13,438 bases of DNA, taken from assembly GCA_035512595.1 (NCBI GenBank), contig DATKDU010000037.1, forward strand, positions 1-13,438, in the 5' to 3' direction. Below, piece after piece: positions 7,209-13,438 of the stretch; the first letter of the stretch is position 1; each line of letters starts with the position of its first letter. The translations under genes were made by a program, and so were the position numbers. The notes beneath the pieces were generated by a model that saw only the letters and a program-made list of their open reading frames with translations, made no database searches and was not told where the DNA came from. The DNA is from DATKDU01 sp035512595. Its GTDB lineage: Bacteria; Planctomycetota; Planctomycetia; Pirellulales; Pirellulaceae.

Positions 7209-7236
7209 TTGACAATTCACGAGTCCTTCGCACAAT
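7209..7236 (+). promoter_or_regulatory. sigma70-type promoter candidate (TTGACA-16-CACAAT)
   Basis: A perfect TTGACA (7209-7214) is followed after 16 nt by CACAAT (7231-7236, 4/6 to TATAAT). Transcription would start near 7243. There is no convincing protein start nearby, and the next plus-strand feature is a strong terminator at 7620-7660. Confidence 0.4.
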
Positions 7237-7242
7237 ACGCCT

Positions 7243-7660
7243 TGTTCATTCGGGCTTGGTCATGCGTGTCGAGCGCGGGTGAAGGAAGGAGCGCACGGTG
7301 ACGCGGCGCGAGTTCGCGGTCACGTCCTGGTCACCACGTTGGACTCCTTCGCCGCCTGGCCGAGTGAATTGTTGAATGCCGTGAATTCGGGACACGATTG
7401 GGTCTCGCGTGCGGAGCGTTCTGCTTTCGCTGGAGGAGGTTCGACCACAATTTTGCCACTCCCCGTGCGCGCACGAAGTACGCCGGGCGTAGGCCAACGC
7501 CAAATAGCAAGCTGATTGGGGGCGACGACAGACCAGGATCGACCGGTCGGCGACGCCATGTCGAGGAACGGAGGCCCCCCCGAGCTTATTGCCGTGCAGG
7601 ACGCTGCGGCCAGCCACTGGGCGGGAGAGGACCGGATGTCCTCTGCCCGCCTTCTTTTTT
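7243..7660 (+). ncRNA. candidate non-coding RNA or folK leader of about 420 nt
   Basis: This stretch lies between a promoter candidate and a strong intrinsic terminator and has no recognisable protein. Several local helices form on the plus strand, two of them with a G-U pair that would be a mismatch on the other strand: GGTGAAGGA with TCCTTCGCC, and CGGGAC with GTCTCG. Others are GGCGT/ACGCC, GGGGGC/GCCCCC, CGACCGGTCG, and the perfect palindrome GTGCGCGCAC (7465-7474). I looked for RNase P RNA, tmRNA, SRP RNA and tRNA signatures and found none that fit. Open frames on both strands (for example minus 7320-7820) are low-complexity and resemble no family. It could be an independent RNA, a regulatory leader of folK, or simply spacer ending in a terminator. 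Confidence 0.25.
7620..7660 (+). terminator. strong intrinsic terminator upstream of folK
   Basis: GGCGGGAGAGGAC (7620-7632), loop CGGAT, then GTCCTCT and CCCGCC with a single bulged G (7638-7651), followed by TTCTTTTTT (7652-7660). A 13-bp GC-rich stem with a T tract is a textbook rho-independent terminator in the plus direction only. It ends 44 nt before the folK start, so it either closes an upstream transcript or works as an attenuator for folK. Confidence 0.85.
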
Positions 7661-7704
7661 GCGCTATGGTACAACGGAGGGTGCTCCTTCCTCTGGATCT
7701 CGCC

Positions 7705-8616
7705 ATGGCCGCCCCCCTCATCAGTCTCGGCTCCAACGTCGGTAATCGCGTTGAGTCGCTGCGGCAGGCCCTTGCTTTGCTAGCACTTACGCCCGGCGTG
7801 CGCATTGCCGCAACCAGCACCTTTCACGAAACGAAGCCGGCCGGCGGACCCGCGTCCCAGGAAAAATTTCTCAACGCGGCGGCACTCCTGGAGACAGATC
7901 TTCCACCGCTGGAAATTCTTTTGGTGCTGCAAGAAGTGGAGCAGAAGCTGGGACGCATCCGAGCTGAGCGCTGGGGCCCGCGGACGATCGACCTCGATCT
8001 CTTGCTCTACGAAAAGTTGGAACTGGAGACGCCCGAACTGACGATTCCTCACCCCCGGATGAGCTTCCGCCGGTTCGTGCTCGAGCCGGCGGCGGAGATT
8101 GCGGCGGACATGGTGCATCCCGTGTGCGGCAATACGATCGGCGGGCTGCTGGAGCACTTGAACCACTGCCCGCGCTGGATTTTCATATCGGGCATCGTCG
8201 ATGTCCGAGAGGTATTTGCAAACATTTGCCAGGTTCACTCAGTGATCGGGGATCGTTTCCCGCGATATCGAGCGACGGCGGCCAAAGTTAAGCAACTGCG
8301 AACGCAGTGGGTGACTGGAGACAACGAACGTCTTGAGATGGCAATCCACAAACTGCAGGACCATCAATGGGTCGTTTCGGATTGGTGGTGGGAAGGCGGA
8401 TTGAGCTGGCTCAATTCACACGAGCTCACAAAGTTGAGGCGCAGCCCAATTGCCGTGCCACGCCTGCTTGTCGTTGGACCATATGGGTTCCATCGGCATG
8501 AAGTCCAACGACTTAGACACTTGGGCATTTTCTGCGGCCCGATGCTGTGGCTCAAAGACTGCACTCCCGACGAGCTTCGCGACGAGGTCATGGCCGCCAT
8601 TACCGCCATGGAGTAA
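7705..8616 (+). CDS. folK: HPPK (FolK) with an extra C-terminal domain
   Basis: 303 aa from the ATG at 7705, where the family begins (MAAPLISLGSNVGNR). The frame is open further upstream, but through the terminator. Residues 1-150 are 6-hydroxymethyl-7,8-dihydropterin pyrophosphokinase, which makes the pterin diphosphate used by dihydropteroate synthase in folate synthesis. Markers are ISLGSN (6-11), ATSTFHETKP (36-45), RWGPRTIDLDLLLY (89-102; D96 and D98 are the Mg ligands) and PHPRMSFRRFVLEP (115-128). Residues 156-303 are additional. PRWIFISGIVDV, VVSDWWWEGGLSWL and VPRLLVVGPYGF lie in the order of the P-loop, SDy-f and PdLlvyLd blocks of deoxynucleoside kinases, but no GxxGxGK(S/T) is present. 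I infer a degenerate kinase-like domain. This part is also less GC-rich than the HPPK part. No strong ribosome binding site is visible. Confidence 0.93.
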   Translation: MAAPLISLGSNVGNRVESLRQALALLALTPGVRIAATSTFHETKPAGGPASQEKFLNAAALLETDLPPLEILLVLQEVEQKLGRIRAERWGPRTIDLDLLLYEKLELETPELTIPHPRMSFRRFVLEPAAEIAADMVHPVCGNTIGGLLEHLNHCPRWIFISGIVDVREVFANICQVHSVIGDRFPRYRATAAKVKQLRTQWVTGDNERLEMAIHKLQDHQWVVSDWWWEGGLSWLNSHELTKLRRSPIAVPRLLVVGPYGFHRHEVQRLRHLGIFCGPMLWLKDCTPDELRDEVMAAITAME

Positions 8617-8671
8617 GGAATGCAATGAATAACAGAATCCCAGCCTGGCTTGGCGACGTCCAACGAATCAC

Positions 8672-8776
8672 AATCTGTGGCAATCTGTTCGATCCGTGTC
8701 CAATTCACCATCGACGTCGCGCATGCCGAACGACGTCGGCCTTATCGGACACGGATCGCACAGGTTTGCACAGATG
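8672..8776. repeat. palindromic low-complexity repeat element B (ATCTGTG / ATCCGTGTCC words)
   Basis: The left arm, 8672-8701, and the reverse complement of the right arm, 8747-8776, agree at 25 of 30 positions, including a perfect CGATCCGTGTCC. Within each arm the word (A)TCTGTG-like is repeated before ATCCGTGTCC. The 45-nt loop carries CGACGTCG twice. Downstream, at about 8809-8835, another short-word run follows (ATCCGCGT, CCTCCGCG, AACTCCGCG). The element lies between folK and panC. Such 'ATCCGTGT' word arrays are, to my memory, frequent in intergenic DNA of planctomycetes and some other phyla. No ORF of a mobile element is present. Confidence 0.8.
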
Positions 8777-8851
8777 CGGAGTGGGAACAAATAGCTTACC
8801 CGTTTTCTGATCCGCGTCCTCCGCGAACTCCGCGATTCGATTCCAGTCGGC

Positions 8852-8902
8852 CCGGATTTGACGGGCAACGAGGTCTTGGCCGCCATCGCGGCGATGGAGT
8901 AG
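8852..8902 (+). pseudogene. vestigial second copy of the folK 3' end
   Basis: Read in frame, this gives PDLTGNEVLAAIAAME followed by TAG, 9 nt before the panC ATG. The real folK ends PDELRDEVMAAITAME followed by TAA (8566-8616). The last 36 nt match at 29 positions; most differences are at third codon positions and the protein is better conserved than the DNA, so both copies evolved as coding sequence. No start codon or upstream domain remains; the frame upstream runs into repeat words and meets a stop at 8792-8794. It is either a remnant of a duplicated domain or the old folK terminus. Confidence 0.6.
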
Positions 8903-8911
8903 AACGGATCG

Positions 8912-9772
8912 ATGCCGAGCTTGCGCACGATCACGACTGCCGCCGAGATTCAGACGGAGACGCGCGCGCTGCGTGCCACCGGAAAAGTGGTCGGGCTGGT
9001 CCCCACGATGGGGGCGCTGCACGAGGGGCACCTGAGCCTTGTCCGCCGCGCGAGGGGCGAATGCGACGCGGTCATCGCCACGATTTTCGTGAATCCGGCG
9101 CAGTTCGGGCCGCAGGAAGATTTTTCCAGGTATCCCCGCACGCTACAGCGCGATCTGGAGCTGCTGGCCGCCGAGCGCTGCGATCTGGTCTTCGTGCCGG
9201 CCAAGGAAGAGATTTATCCACCTGAGTTTTCCACCTACGTCGAGCCGCCGGCAGTAGCCGCACGGCTGGAAGGGAAATGCCGCCCGGGTCACTTTCGCGG
9301 CGTGGCGACGGTTGTCCTCAAGCTGTTCCACCTGATCCCCGCCGACGCGGCCTATTTCGGCCAGAAGGATTATCAGCAGTCGCTGGTCATAGAGCACATG
9401 GTCCGCGATCTGAATCTGCCGGTGAACATCGCTGTTTGCCCGATCGTCCGCGAGGCCGATGGTCTGGCCCTCAGCTCGCGAAATCGCTACCTTTCCCCGG
9501 CCGAGCGACAGCAGGCTTTGGCCCTGTCGCGCAGTCTGCGTCTGGCCTCAGAGCTGGTGCAGTCGGGCCAGCGTGATGCAGCCGTGATTGCCGCGGCCAT
9601 GCGCGGCGAGCTGACTGCCGCCGGCATCGAGCAGATCGACTATGCGACCGTGGCCGACGCGCAGACGCTGGCCGAATTGAACAGGCTCGATCGGCCCGCC
9701 GTAGCACTGGTGGCGTGCCACGTCGGCCCGACGCGGCTGATTGACAACTTCCTGCTGGATCCACCGTCCTAA
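8912..9772 (+). CDS. panC: pantothenate synthetase
   Basis: Cytoplasmic enzyme that joins pantoate and beta-alanine using ATP, through a pantoyl-adenylate, giving vitamin B5 for coenzyme A. At 286 aa it is the normal family length. Motifs are VPTMGALHEGHLSLVRRA (30-47, HIGH-type nucleotide-binding loop), TIFVNPAQFGPQEDFSRYPR (from about 57), CRPGHFRGVATVVLKLF (from about 122), FGQKDYQQ (149-156) and READGLALSSRNRYLSPAER (from about 178, KMSKS-like loop). The ATG at 8912 starts a typical N-terminus; no strong ribosome binding site is visible. It sits 295 bp after folK on the same strand. The two may be or once have been one unit, now separated by repeat element B and the folK tail remnant. The stop codon is immediately followed by repeat element C. 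Confidence 0.98.
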   Translation: MPSLRTITTAAEIQTETRALRATGKVVGLVPTMGALHEGHLSLVRRARGECDAVIATIFVNPAQFGPQEDFSRYPRTLQRDLELLAAERCDLVFVPAKEEIYPPEFSTYVEPPAVAARLEGKCRPGHFRGVATVVLKLFHLIPADAAYFGQKDYQQSLVIEHMVRDLNLPVNIAVCPIVREADGLALSSRNRYLSPAERQQALALSRSLRLASELVQSGQRDAAVIAAAMRGELTAAGIEQIDYATVADAQTLAELNRLDRPAVALVACHVGPTRLIDNFLLDPPS

Positions 9773-9773
9773 T

Positions 9774-9917
9774 CTTGCTCTTGCTCTTAATCCCATTCGC
9801 AATCTTAATCCTCCTCTTTCTCTTACTCCCCTTGGCGATCGATAACGGGCATTAGCGGGAGCAGGAGTAAGATGAAGATGAAGATTAGGAATGGGATTAA
9901 GAGCAAGAGAACGAGTA
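9774..9917. repeat. palindromic low-complexity repeat element C (CTTGCTCTTAATC words)
   Basis: The left arm carries CTTGCTCTTAATCCCATTC at 9780-9798 and the right arm carries its exact reverse complement at 9889-9907. Pairing continues inward with mismatches (AATCTT words, TCTTACTCC) to a central spacer around 9834-9858. Within the arms the short words CTTGCT, CTTAAT, AATCTT and CTC repeat in tandem. The arms are together about 110 nt, enough for a long hairpin in the panC-lgt spacer. It starts directly after the panC stop and ends about 30 nt before lgt. It may help end the panC transcript; there is no conventional T tract. Confidence 0.85.
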
Positions 9918-9949
9918 AGCGTAGGACGGCTCGTCAGAATTAGCGAGTC

Positions 9950-11251
9950 ATGCGTACCACCCTCTTCGTCATCCCGCACGAGCGCTTTGGCCTGCCGGTC
10001 TTCGGCGTGGGTTGGCTGCTGATCGCCTGGCTCGTGATCTGCGCCGTGACGCTCGCCCTCCTCGTTCGCCGCCAGGGCTGGAATGCTGACACCGCCAGCT
10101 ATTTGCCGCTGCAAATCCTGATTGCCGCGCTCATCGTGTTTTTGATGCCGCGACTGGAAGTGGTGAGTGAAAATGGAATTCCGCAAGGTTTGCCGATCCG
10201 CGGCTTCGGCATCATGATGGCGCTGGCCACCGTGTCGGCCGTGGGGTTGGGCCTGTACCGCGCCCGAAAGATGGGGCTCGATCCTGACGCGCTCATGGCG
10301 CTGGCCATGTGGATGTTCGTCCCGGGCCTTCTCGGCGCGCGGCTGTTCTTCGTCGTCCAGTACTGGGACGAATTCGTCCGGCCGACGATCCAGGAAACGC
10401 TGCTCGCCTTCCTCAACTTTACCAGCGGCGGCCTCGTCATGTACGGCAGCGTCCTCGTCAGCCTCCCCTTCGGCATTTACTACCTTCTCCGCCACAAGCT
10501 GCCGGTGCTGGCGATTGCCGACATCATCGCCCCGAGCATGGTGGTCGGTCTGGCGCTGGGGCGGATCGGCTGCTTCATGAACGGCTGCTGCTACGGCGGC
10601 GAGTGCGATGGGCCGCTGGGACTGACCTTTCCGGAAGGCAGCCCGCCGCACGCCCGGCATCACGAGCTGGGGCGCCTGTACGGCTTGAAACTGGCCAGCG
10701 ACGATCAGGGAGTCATCATTCAGCAGGTGGACGCCGGGAGTGCCGCCGCCGCGGCCGGCGTGAAACCGGGCCAGCATGTGGCGACGATCCGCGGCGAGCC
10801 GGTGAAGAATAAAGCAGACGCCTGGGAGCTGCTCGCCAAATCGGGCCGCAGCTTTTCCCTTTCCACCAAGGAAGGAGCCGCCTATGCCATCGAGGCCAGA
10901 CCTTGGCCGGTCCGCAGCCTCCCCGTCCATCCGACGCAGCTCTACGCGGCACTCGACGCGGCGATCCTGGCCGCCTTCCTCTGGTTCTACTACCCGTTTC
11001 GACGCCGCGACGGCGAAGTTTTCGCCCTGCTTGTCACGCTCCATCCCATCAGCCGCTTTCTCCTGGAAATCATCCGCGACGACGAACCCGGGTTGTGGGG
11101 CACTCCGCTGACAATCGCCCAGTGGACGAGCGCTGCGATTTTCATTGGTGCGGGCGTGTTGTGGTGGTGTCTCGCGAGGCAGCCGCGAGGGAGCGACTTG
11201 CCCCACAAAGTTTCCGTATCCCGCGGCGGGGGCGCGCTGGCGGCGGCCTAA
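9950..11251 (+). CDS. lgt: prolipoprotein diacylglyceryl transferase with inserted PDZ domain
   Basis: Inner-membrane enzyme that moves diacylglycerol from phosphatidylglycerol to the lipobox cysteine of prolipoproteins. 433 aa, against about 290 for typical Lgt. Residues 1-80 are an extra N-terminal part with two membrane segments (about 18-39 and 51-67). The Lgt core starts at LPIRGFGIMM (81-90) and includes LGARLFFVVQYW (128-139), SGGLVMYGSVL (159-169), LALGRIGCFMNGCCYGG (201-217), VHPTQLYAALD (326-336) and RFLLEIIR (369-376; an R-x3-E-x2-R pattern as in known Lgt). Residues about 245-317 form a PDZ-like domain (GVIIQQVDAGSAAAAAGVKP, then HVATIRGEPV). The position of the catalytic His103 of E. 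coli Lgt appears to be Tyr165 here. I infer a phylum-specific Lgt variant; substrate specificity could differ. No clear ribosome binding site precedes the ATG. Confidence 0.9.
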   Translation: MRTTLFVIPHERFGLPVFGVGWLLIAWLVICAVTLALLVRRQGWNADTASYLPLQILIAALIVFLMPRLEVVSENGIPQGLPIRGFGIMMALATVSAVGLGLYRARKMGLDPDALMALAMWMFVPGLLGARLFFVVQYWDEFVRPTIQETLLAFLNFTSGGLVMYGSVLVSLPFGIYYLLRHKLPVLAIADIIAPSMVVGLALGRIGCFMNGCCYGGECDGPLGLTFPEGSPPHARHHELGRLYGLKLASDDQGVIIQQVDAGSAAAAAGVKPGQHVATIRGEPVKNKADAWELLAKSGRSFSLSTKEGAAYAIEARPWPVRSLPVHPTQLYAALDAAILAAFLWFYYPFRRRDGEVFALLVTLHPISRFLLEIIRDDEPGLWGTPLTIAQWTSAAIFIGAGVLWWCLARQPRGSDLPHKVSVSRGGGALAAA

Positions 11252-11920
11252 GTCATCGAGCGGATTTCGATCCGTTCCAATCGACTTGCTGAGTGCGGCA
11301 GAAACTCAGGGGCACGATGCCAGGTGGTATGCCACATCGAAATGCCACATCATCGAAACTAGCGACAGTTCGACTGGAATGGACAGGATTCTACCAACTG
11401 TCCAGCACATTGGCATTTTCGCGATATCCCAGATTGCCGCAGCCCATCTAACTTAACTGTGGCAAACGAAAGTTTTTTTGGTGTCGCAGCGCGAGCTCGA
11501 AAAAATGAGCGGATGTCTGGATTGCTATGTTATTGACGCAAGTATTTTACAGGAAAGGAGTTGCGACTTAACAATTCCTGAAAGAACCCCCGGGCTCATT
11601 CTTCATCACCCGCCGCAAGTGCTTGTCTACAAATGAGTAACGACTTTTTTTTGAGCATAGTTGACTTGCCTTTGGGGATCGCTACACTCGGGCCCCACAC
11701 TAAAGATTGTGGCAGCATCGGACGCACCTACTATATATGGTGTACCAGGGATGGTATTCACCTTCTCCTGGGCTGCCCATTTTCCTACTTTTTGCCCCTG
11801 TCGTTCAGCGTTTGGACAAAATCCCGGTTCCAGCGCGCTTGTGTGAATTTTCCGTTCATTCCGCAGGAAGCAGCCGGACTTGATGGGTTCGGCGCATGAC
11901 CCCCAAGAAGGAGCTGATGC
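11252..11920. other. long gene-free region before the ribonucleotide reductase gene
   Basis: 669 bp, clearly less GC-rich than the flanking genes, with T runs (11474-11480 region, 11646-11652 region). Open frames such as plus 11633-11899 have no recognisable domain and poor codon character. Small structures are CGGAT-ttcg-ATCCG just after lgt and TGGACAG/CTGTCCA (11380-11386 and 11398-11404, 11-nt loop). I looked for a cobalamin riboswitch, expected for some B12-dependent genes, and saw no B12 box. A promoter candidate is listed separately. Confidence 0.5.
11661..11688 (+). promoter_or_regulatory. promoter candidate upstream of the ribonucleotide reductase gene
   Basis: TTGACT (11661-11666) and TACACT (11683-11688) are separated by 16 nt. 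If used, it would give a leader of about 225 nt before the ATG at 11921. Both boxes match consensus only partly. Confidence 0.3.
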
Positions 11921-13438
11921 ATGGCCAGCGCGACCACCACCCGCAGCAAAGCCCCCACGTCGAAGACCTCCCGCCTGGAAGGACTTCGCGATCTGTCGAA
12001 AGGTCTGCGGGTTGACCCGCTCTTCTGCCCGACCGACGTTGCCGACCCGTTCGACACGGTCGCCTGGGAGCTGCGGAGCGCCACCATCAAGGACGAATCG
12101 GGCAAGGCGATGTTCGAGCAAAAGGACGTCGAGATTCCCGCCGGCTGGACGCAGCTCGCCACCAACGTCATCGTCAGCAAGTATTTTTACGGCGAGAACG
12201 GTACTGCCGAGCGCGAGAAGAGCGTTCGGCAGCTCATTCATCGCGTGACGCGGACGATTGCCGACTGGGGGAAAGCCGACGGCTATTTCGCCAGCGAGGA
12301 AGATGGCGAACAGTTCTATCGCGAGTTGACGTGGCTCTGCCTCCATCAGCACGGGGCGTTCAACTCGCCGGTATGGTTCAACGTCGGCCTCTACCACCAG
12401 TACGGCGTCACCGGCGACAAGTGCAACTGGCGCTGGAACTGCGAAACGCTCGACGTCGAGCAGCCGGAAAACCCCTACGAGTTCCCGCAAGGCTCGGCCT
12501 GCTTCATCCAGAGCGTGGAAGACAACATGGAGAGCATCATGCACCTGGCGACGGCCGAGGCGATGCTCTTCAAGTTCGGCTCGGGCACCGGGACCGATCT
12601 CTCCACGCTTCGCTCGCATCGCGAAAAGCTCTCCGGCGGCGGCAAGCCGAGCGGGCCGCTGTCATTCATGCGCGTCTACGACCAGATCGCCGCCGTCGTC
12701 AAGTCCGGCGGCAAGACGCGCCGCGCGGCCAAGATGCAGTCGCTGAAAATCTGGCACGCCGACATCCTGGAATTCATCGAGTGCAAGTGGAAGGAAGAGA
12801 AGAAGGCCCACGTGCTGATCGAAAAGGGGGGCTACGAAGCCAACTTCAATGGCGAGGCTTACAGCTCGATCCTGTTTCAGAACGCCAACCTTTCCGTGCG
12901 CGTCACCGACGAGTTCATGGAAGCGGTCGAGAAGAATCTCCCATGGACTACGCACTGGGTCACCGAAGCGGACAAGGAAGGGCCAACCTACGATGCCCGC
13001 TGGCTTCTCGGCCGCATGGCCGATTGCGCCTGGCACTGCGGCGATCCGGGCGTGCAGTACGACACGACGATCAACAAGTGGCACACCTGCCCGAACTCCG
13101 GCCGGATCAATGCCAGCAATCCGTGCAGCGAGTACATGTTCCTCGACAACACGGCCTGCAACCTGGCCAGCATCAACCTGATGAAGTTCCGCAAGGCGGA
13201 TGGCACGTTCGACGTGGAGCGGTTCAAGACCGCCTGCCGCATCTACTTCATCGCCCAGGAAATCCTCGTCGATCACGCGAGCTACCCCACCGCAGAAATC
13301 GCCAAGAACAGCCACCTCTTCCGCCCGCTGGGGCTAGGCTACAGTAACCTGGGCTGCTTCCTGATGTCCAACGGGCTGCCGTACGACAGCGACGCCGGCT
13401 ACGGCATGTGCGGCGCGATCACCGCGCTGCTCCATGGT
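11921..13438 (+). CDS. nrdJ: adenosylcobalamin-dependent (class II) ribonucleotide reductase, N-terminal part
   Basis: Reduces ribonucleotides to deoxyribonucleotides for DNA synthesis with a B12-derived radical, independent of oxygen. The frame is open from the ATG at 11921 to the window edge, 506 codons. AAGGAG lies 7 nt before the ATG; an overlapping out-of-frame ATG at 11917 is ignored. A short basic N-terminus (MASATTTRSKAPTSKTSRLE) leads into the reductase barrel. Seen are QGSACFIQSVEDN (C194, first redox cysteine), LFKFGSGTGTDLSTLRSHRE, SFMRVYDQIAAVVKSGGKTR, and the active-site loop NASNPCSEYMF (N400, C402, E404). The sequence style matches the long B12-dependent NrdJ subgroup. The C-terminal half, with the second redox cysteine, is beyond the window. 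No NrdA/NrdB-type partner gene is in view, as expected for class II. Confidence 0.95.
   Translation, partial: MASATTTRSKAPTSKTSRLEGLRDLSKGLRVDPLFCPTDVADPFDTVAWELRSATIKDESGKAMFEQKDVEIPAGWTQLATNVIVSKYFYGENGTAEREKSVRQLIHRVTRTIADWGKADGYFASEEDGEQFYRELTWLCLHQHGAFNSPVWFNVGLYHQYGVTGDKCNWRWNCETLDVEQPENPYEFPQGSACFIQSVEDNMESIMHLATAEAMLFKFGSGTGTDLSTLRSHREKLSGGGKPSGPLSFMRVYDQIAAVVKSGGKTRRAAKMQSLKIWHADILEFIECKWKEEKKAHVLIEKGGYEANFNGEAYSSILFQNANLSVRVTDEFMEAVEKNLPWTTHWVTEADKEGPTYDARWLLGRMADCAWHCGDPGVQYDTTINKWHTCPNSGRINASNPCSEYMFLDNTACNLASINLMKFRKADGTFDVERFKTACRIYFIAQEILVDHASYPTAEIAKNSHLFRPLGLGYSNLGCFLMSNGLPYDSDAGYGMCGAITALLHG

Noticed and set aside
7243..7660. RNase P RNA, tmRNA or SRP RNA
   Set aside because: Only isolated matches such as CCAAATAG or TTCGA were found; the conserved cores of these RNAs are missing.
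7320..7820. Minus-strand open frame of 166 codons upstream of folK
   Set aside because: It runs antisense into the folK start and across the terminator, is low in recognisable structure and has no good ribosome binding site.
9548..11206. Long minus-strand open frame of 552 codons
   Set aside because: It lies antisense to panC, the repeat element and lgt, is rich in Arg, Gln, His and Glu as GC-rich shadows are, and reads straight through a palindromic repeat.
11281..11340. Cobalamin riboswitch before nrdJ
   Set aside because: A CCAGGTGG...GCCAC stretch was considered, but no B12 box or the conserved multi-helix core could be found.
11627..12619. Minus-strand open frame of 330 codons
   Set aside because: Most of it is antisense to the ribonucleotide reductase gene and the rest covers the low-GC spacer; no family resemblance.
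12331..13347. Plus-strand open frame of 338 codons inside the reductase gene
   Set aside because: It is a shifted frame of nrdJ with an Arg/Gln/His-rich composition; the true frame is continuous from 11921 to the window end.
1..13438. CRISPR array, phage or defence genes, transposase, integrase
   Set aside because: No regularly spaced identical repeats and no such protein domains were seen on either strand; the repeats present are palindromic and degenerate.

Overview
This is a GC-rich bacterial chromosome segment of widely spaced, mostly monocistronic housekeeping genes that often change strand. I place it in the Planctomycetota, probably near Pirellulales, by inference from protein style rather than from any marker gene. 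The clues are an LRR protein with an N-terminal R-x-G-L-R-T-L-F membrane anchor, a long Lgt with an inserted PDZ domain, a FolK with a large extra C-terminal domain next to panC, a truncated GT2-like protein, and long intergenic gaps full of degenerate repeats.

Layout. Positions 1-205 (minus) hold the start of an unknown proline/tyrosine-rich membrane protein. thrS (352-2352, minus) encodes threonyl-tRNA synthetase. A membrane-anchored LRR protein (2582-3784, plus) converges on and overlaps hisI (3769-4182, minus; histidine biosynthesis). Then come a TfoX-N domain protein (4296-4718, minus), a GT2-like protein without a DxD motif (5029-5508, plus), a 64-residue membrane protein (5638-5832, plus) and an intact GT2 glycosyltransferase (5928-6806, minus).

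From 6807 to 7704 there is no convincing protein gene. This gap holds an AT-rich island with palindromes, a TTGACA promoter candidate at 7209 and a strong intrinsic terminator at 7620-7660, so a non-coding RNA of about 420 nt or a folK leader is possible. folK (7705-8616) and panC (8912-9772) follow on the plus strand (folate and pantothenate synthesis). Between them lie a palindromic repeat and a vestigial second copy of the folK 3' end. Next are lgt (9950-11251; lipoprotein maturation), a gene-free stretch of 669 bp, and the first 506 codons of an adenosylcobalamin-dependent ribonucleotide reductase (11921 to the window end).

The most unusual signal is a set of three intergenic elements at 4205-4354, 8672-8776 and 9774-9917. 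They share no sequence but have one architecture: short degenerate words repeated in tandem, arranged as two long imperfect inverted arms. Each sits at a gene 3' end, and one has been read into the TfoX protein as its basic tail. The folK tail remnant beside the 8672 element and the possible RNA gene upstream of folK are the next most interesting observations.
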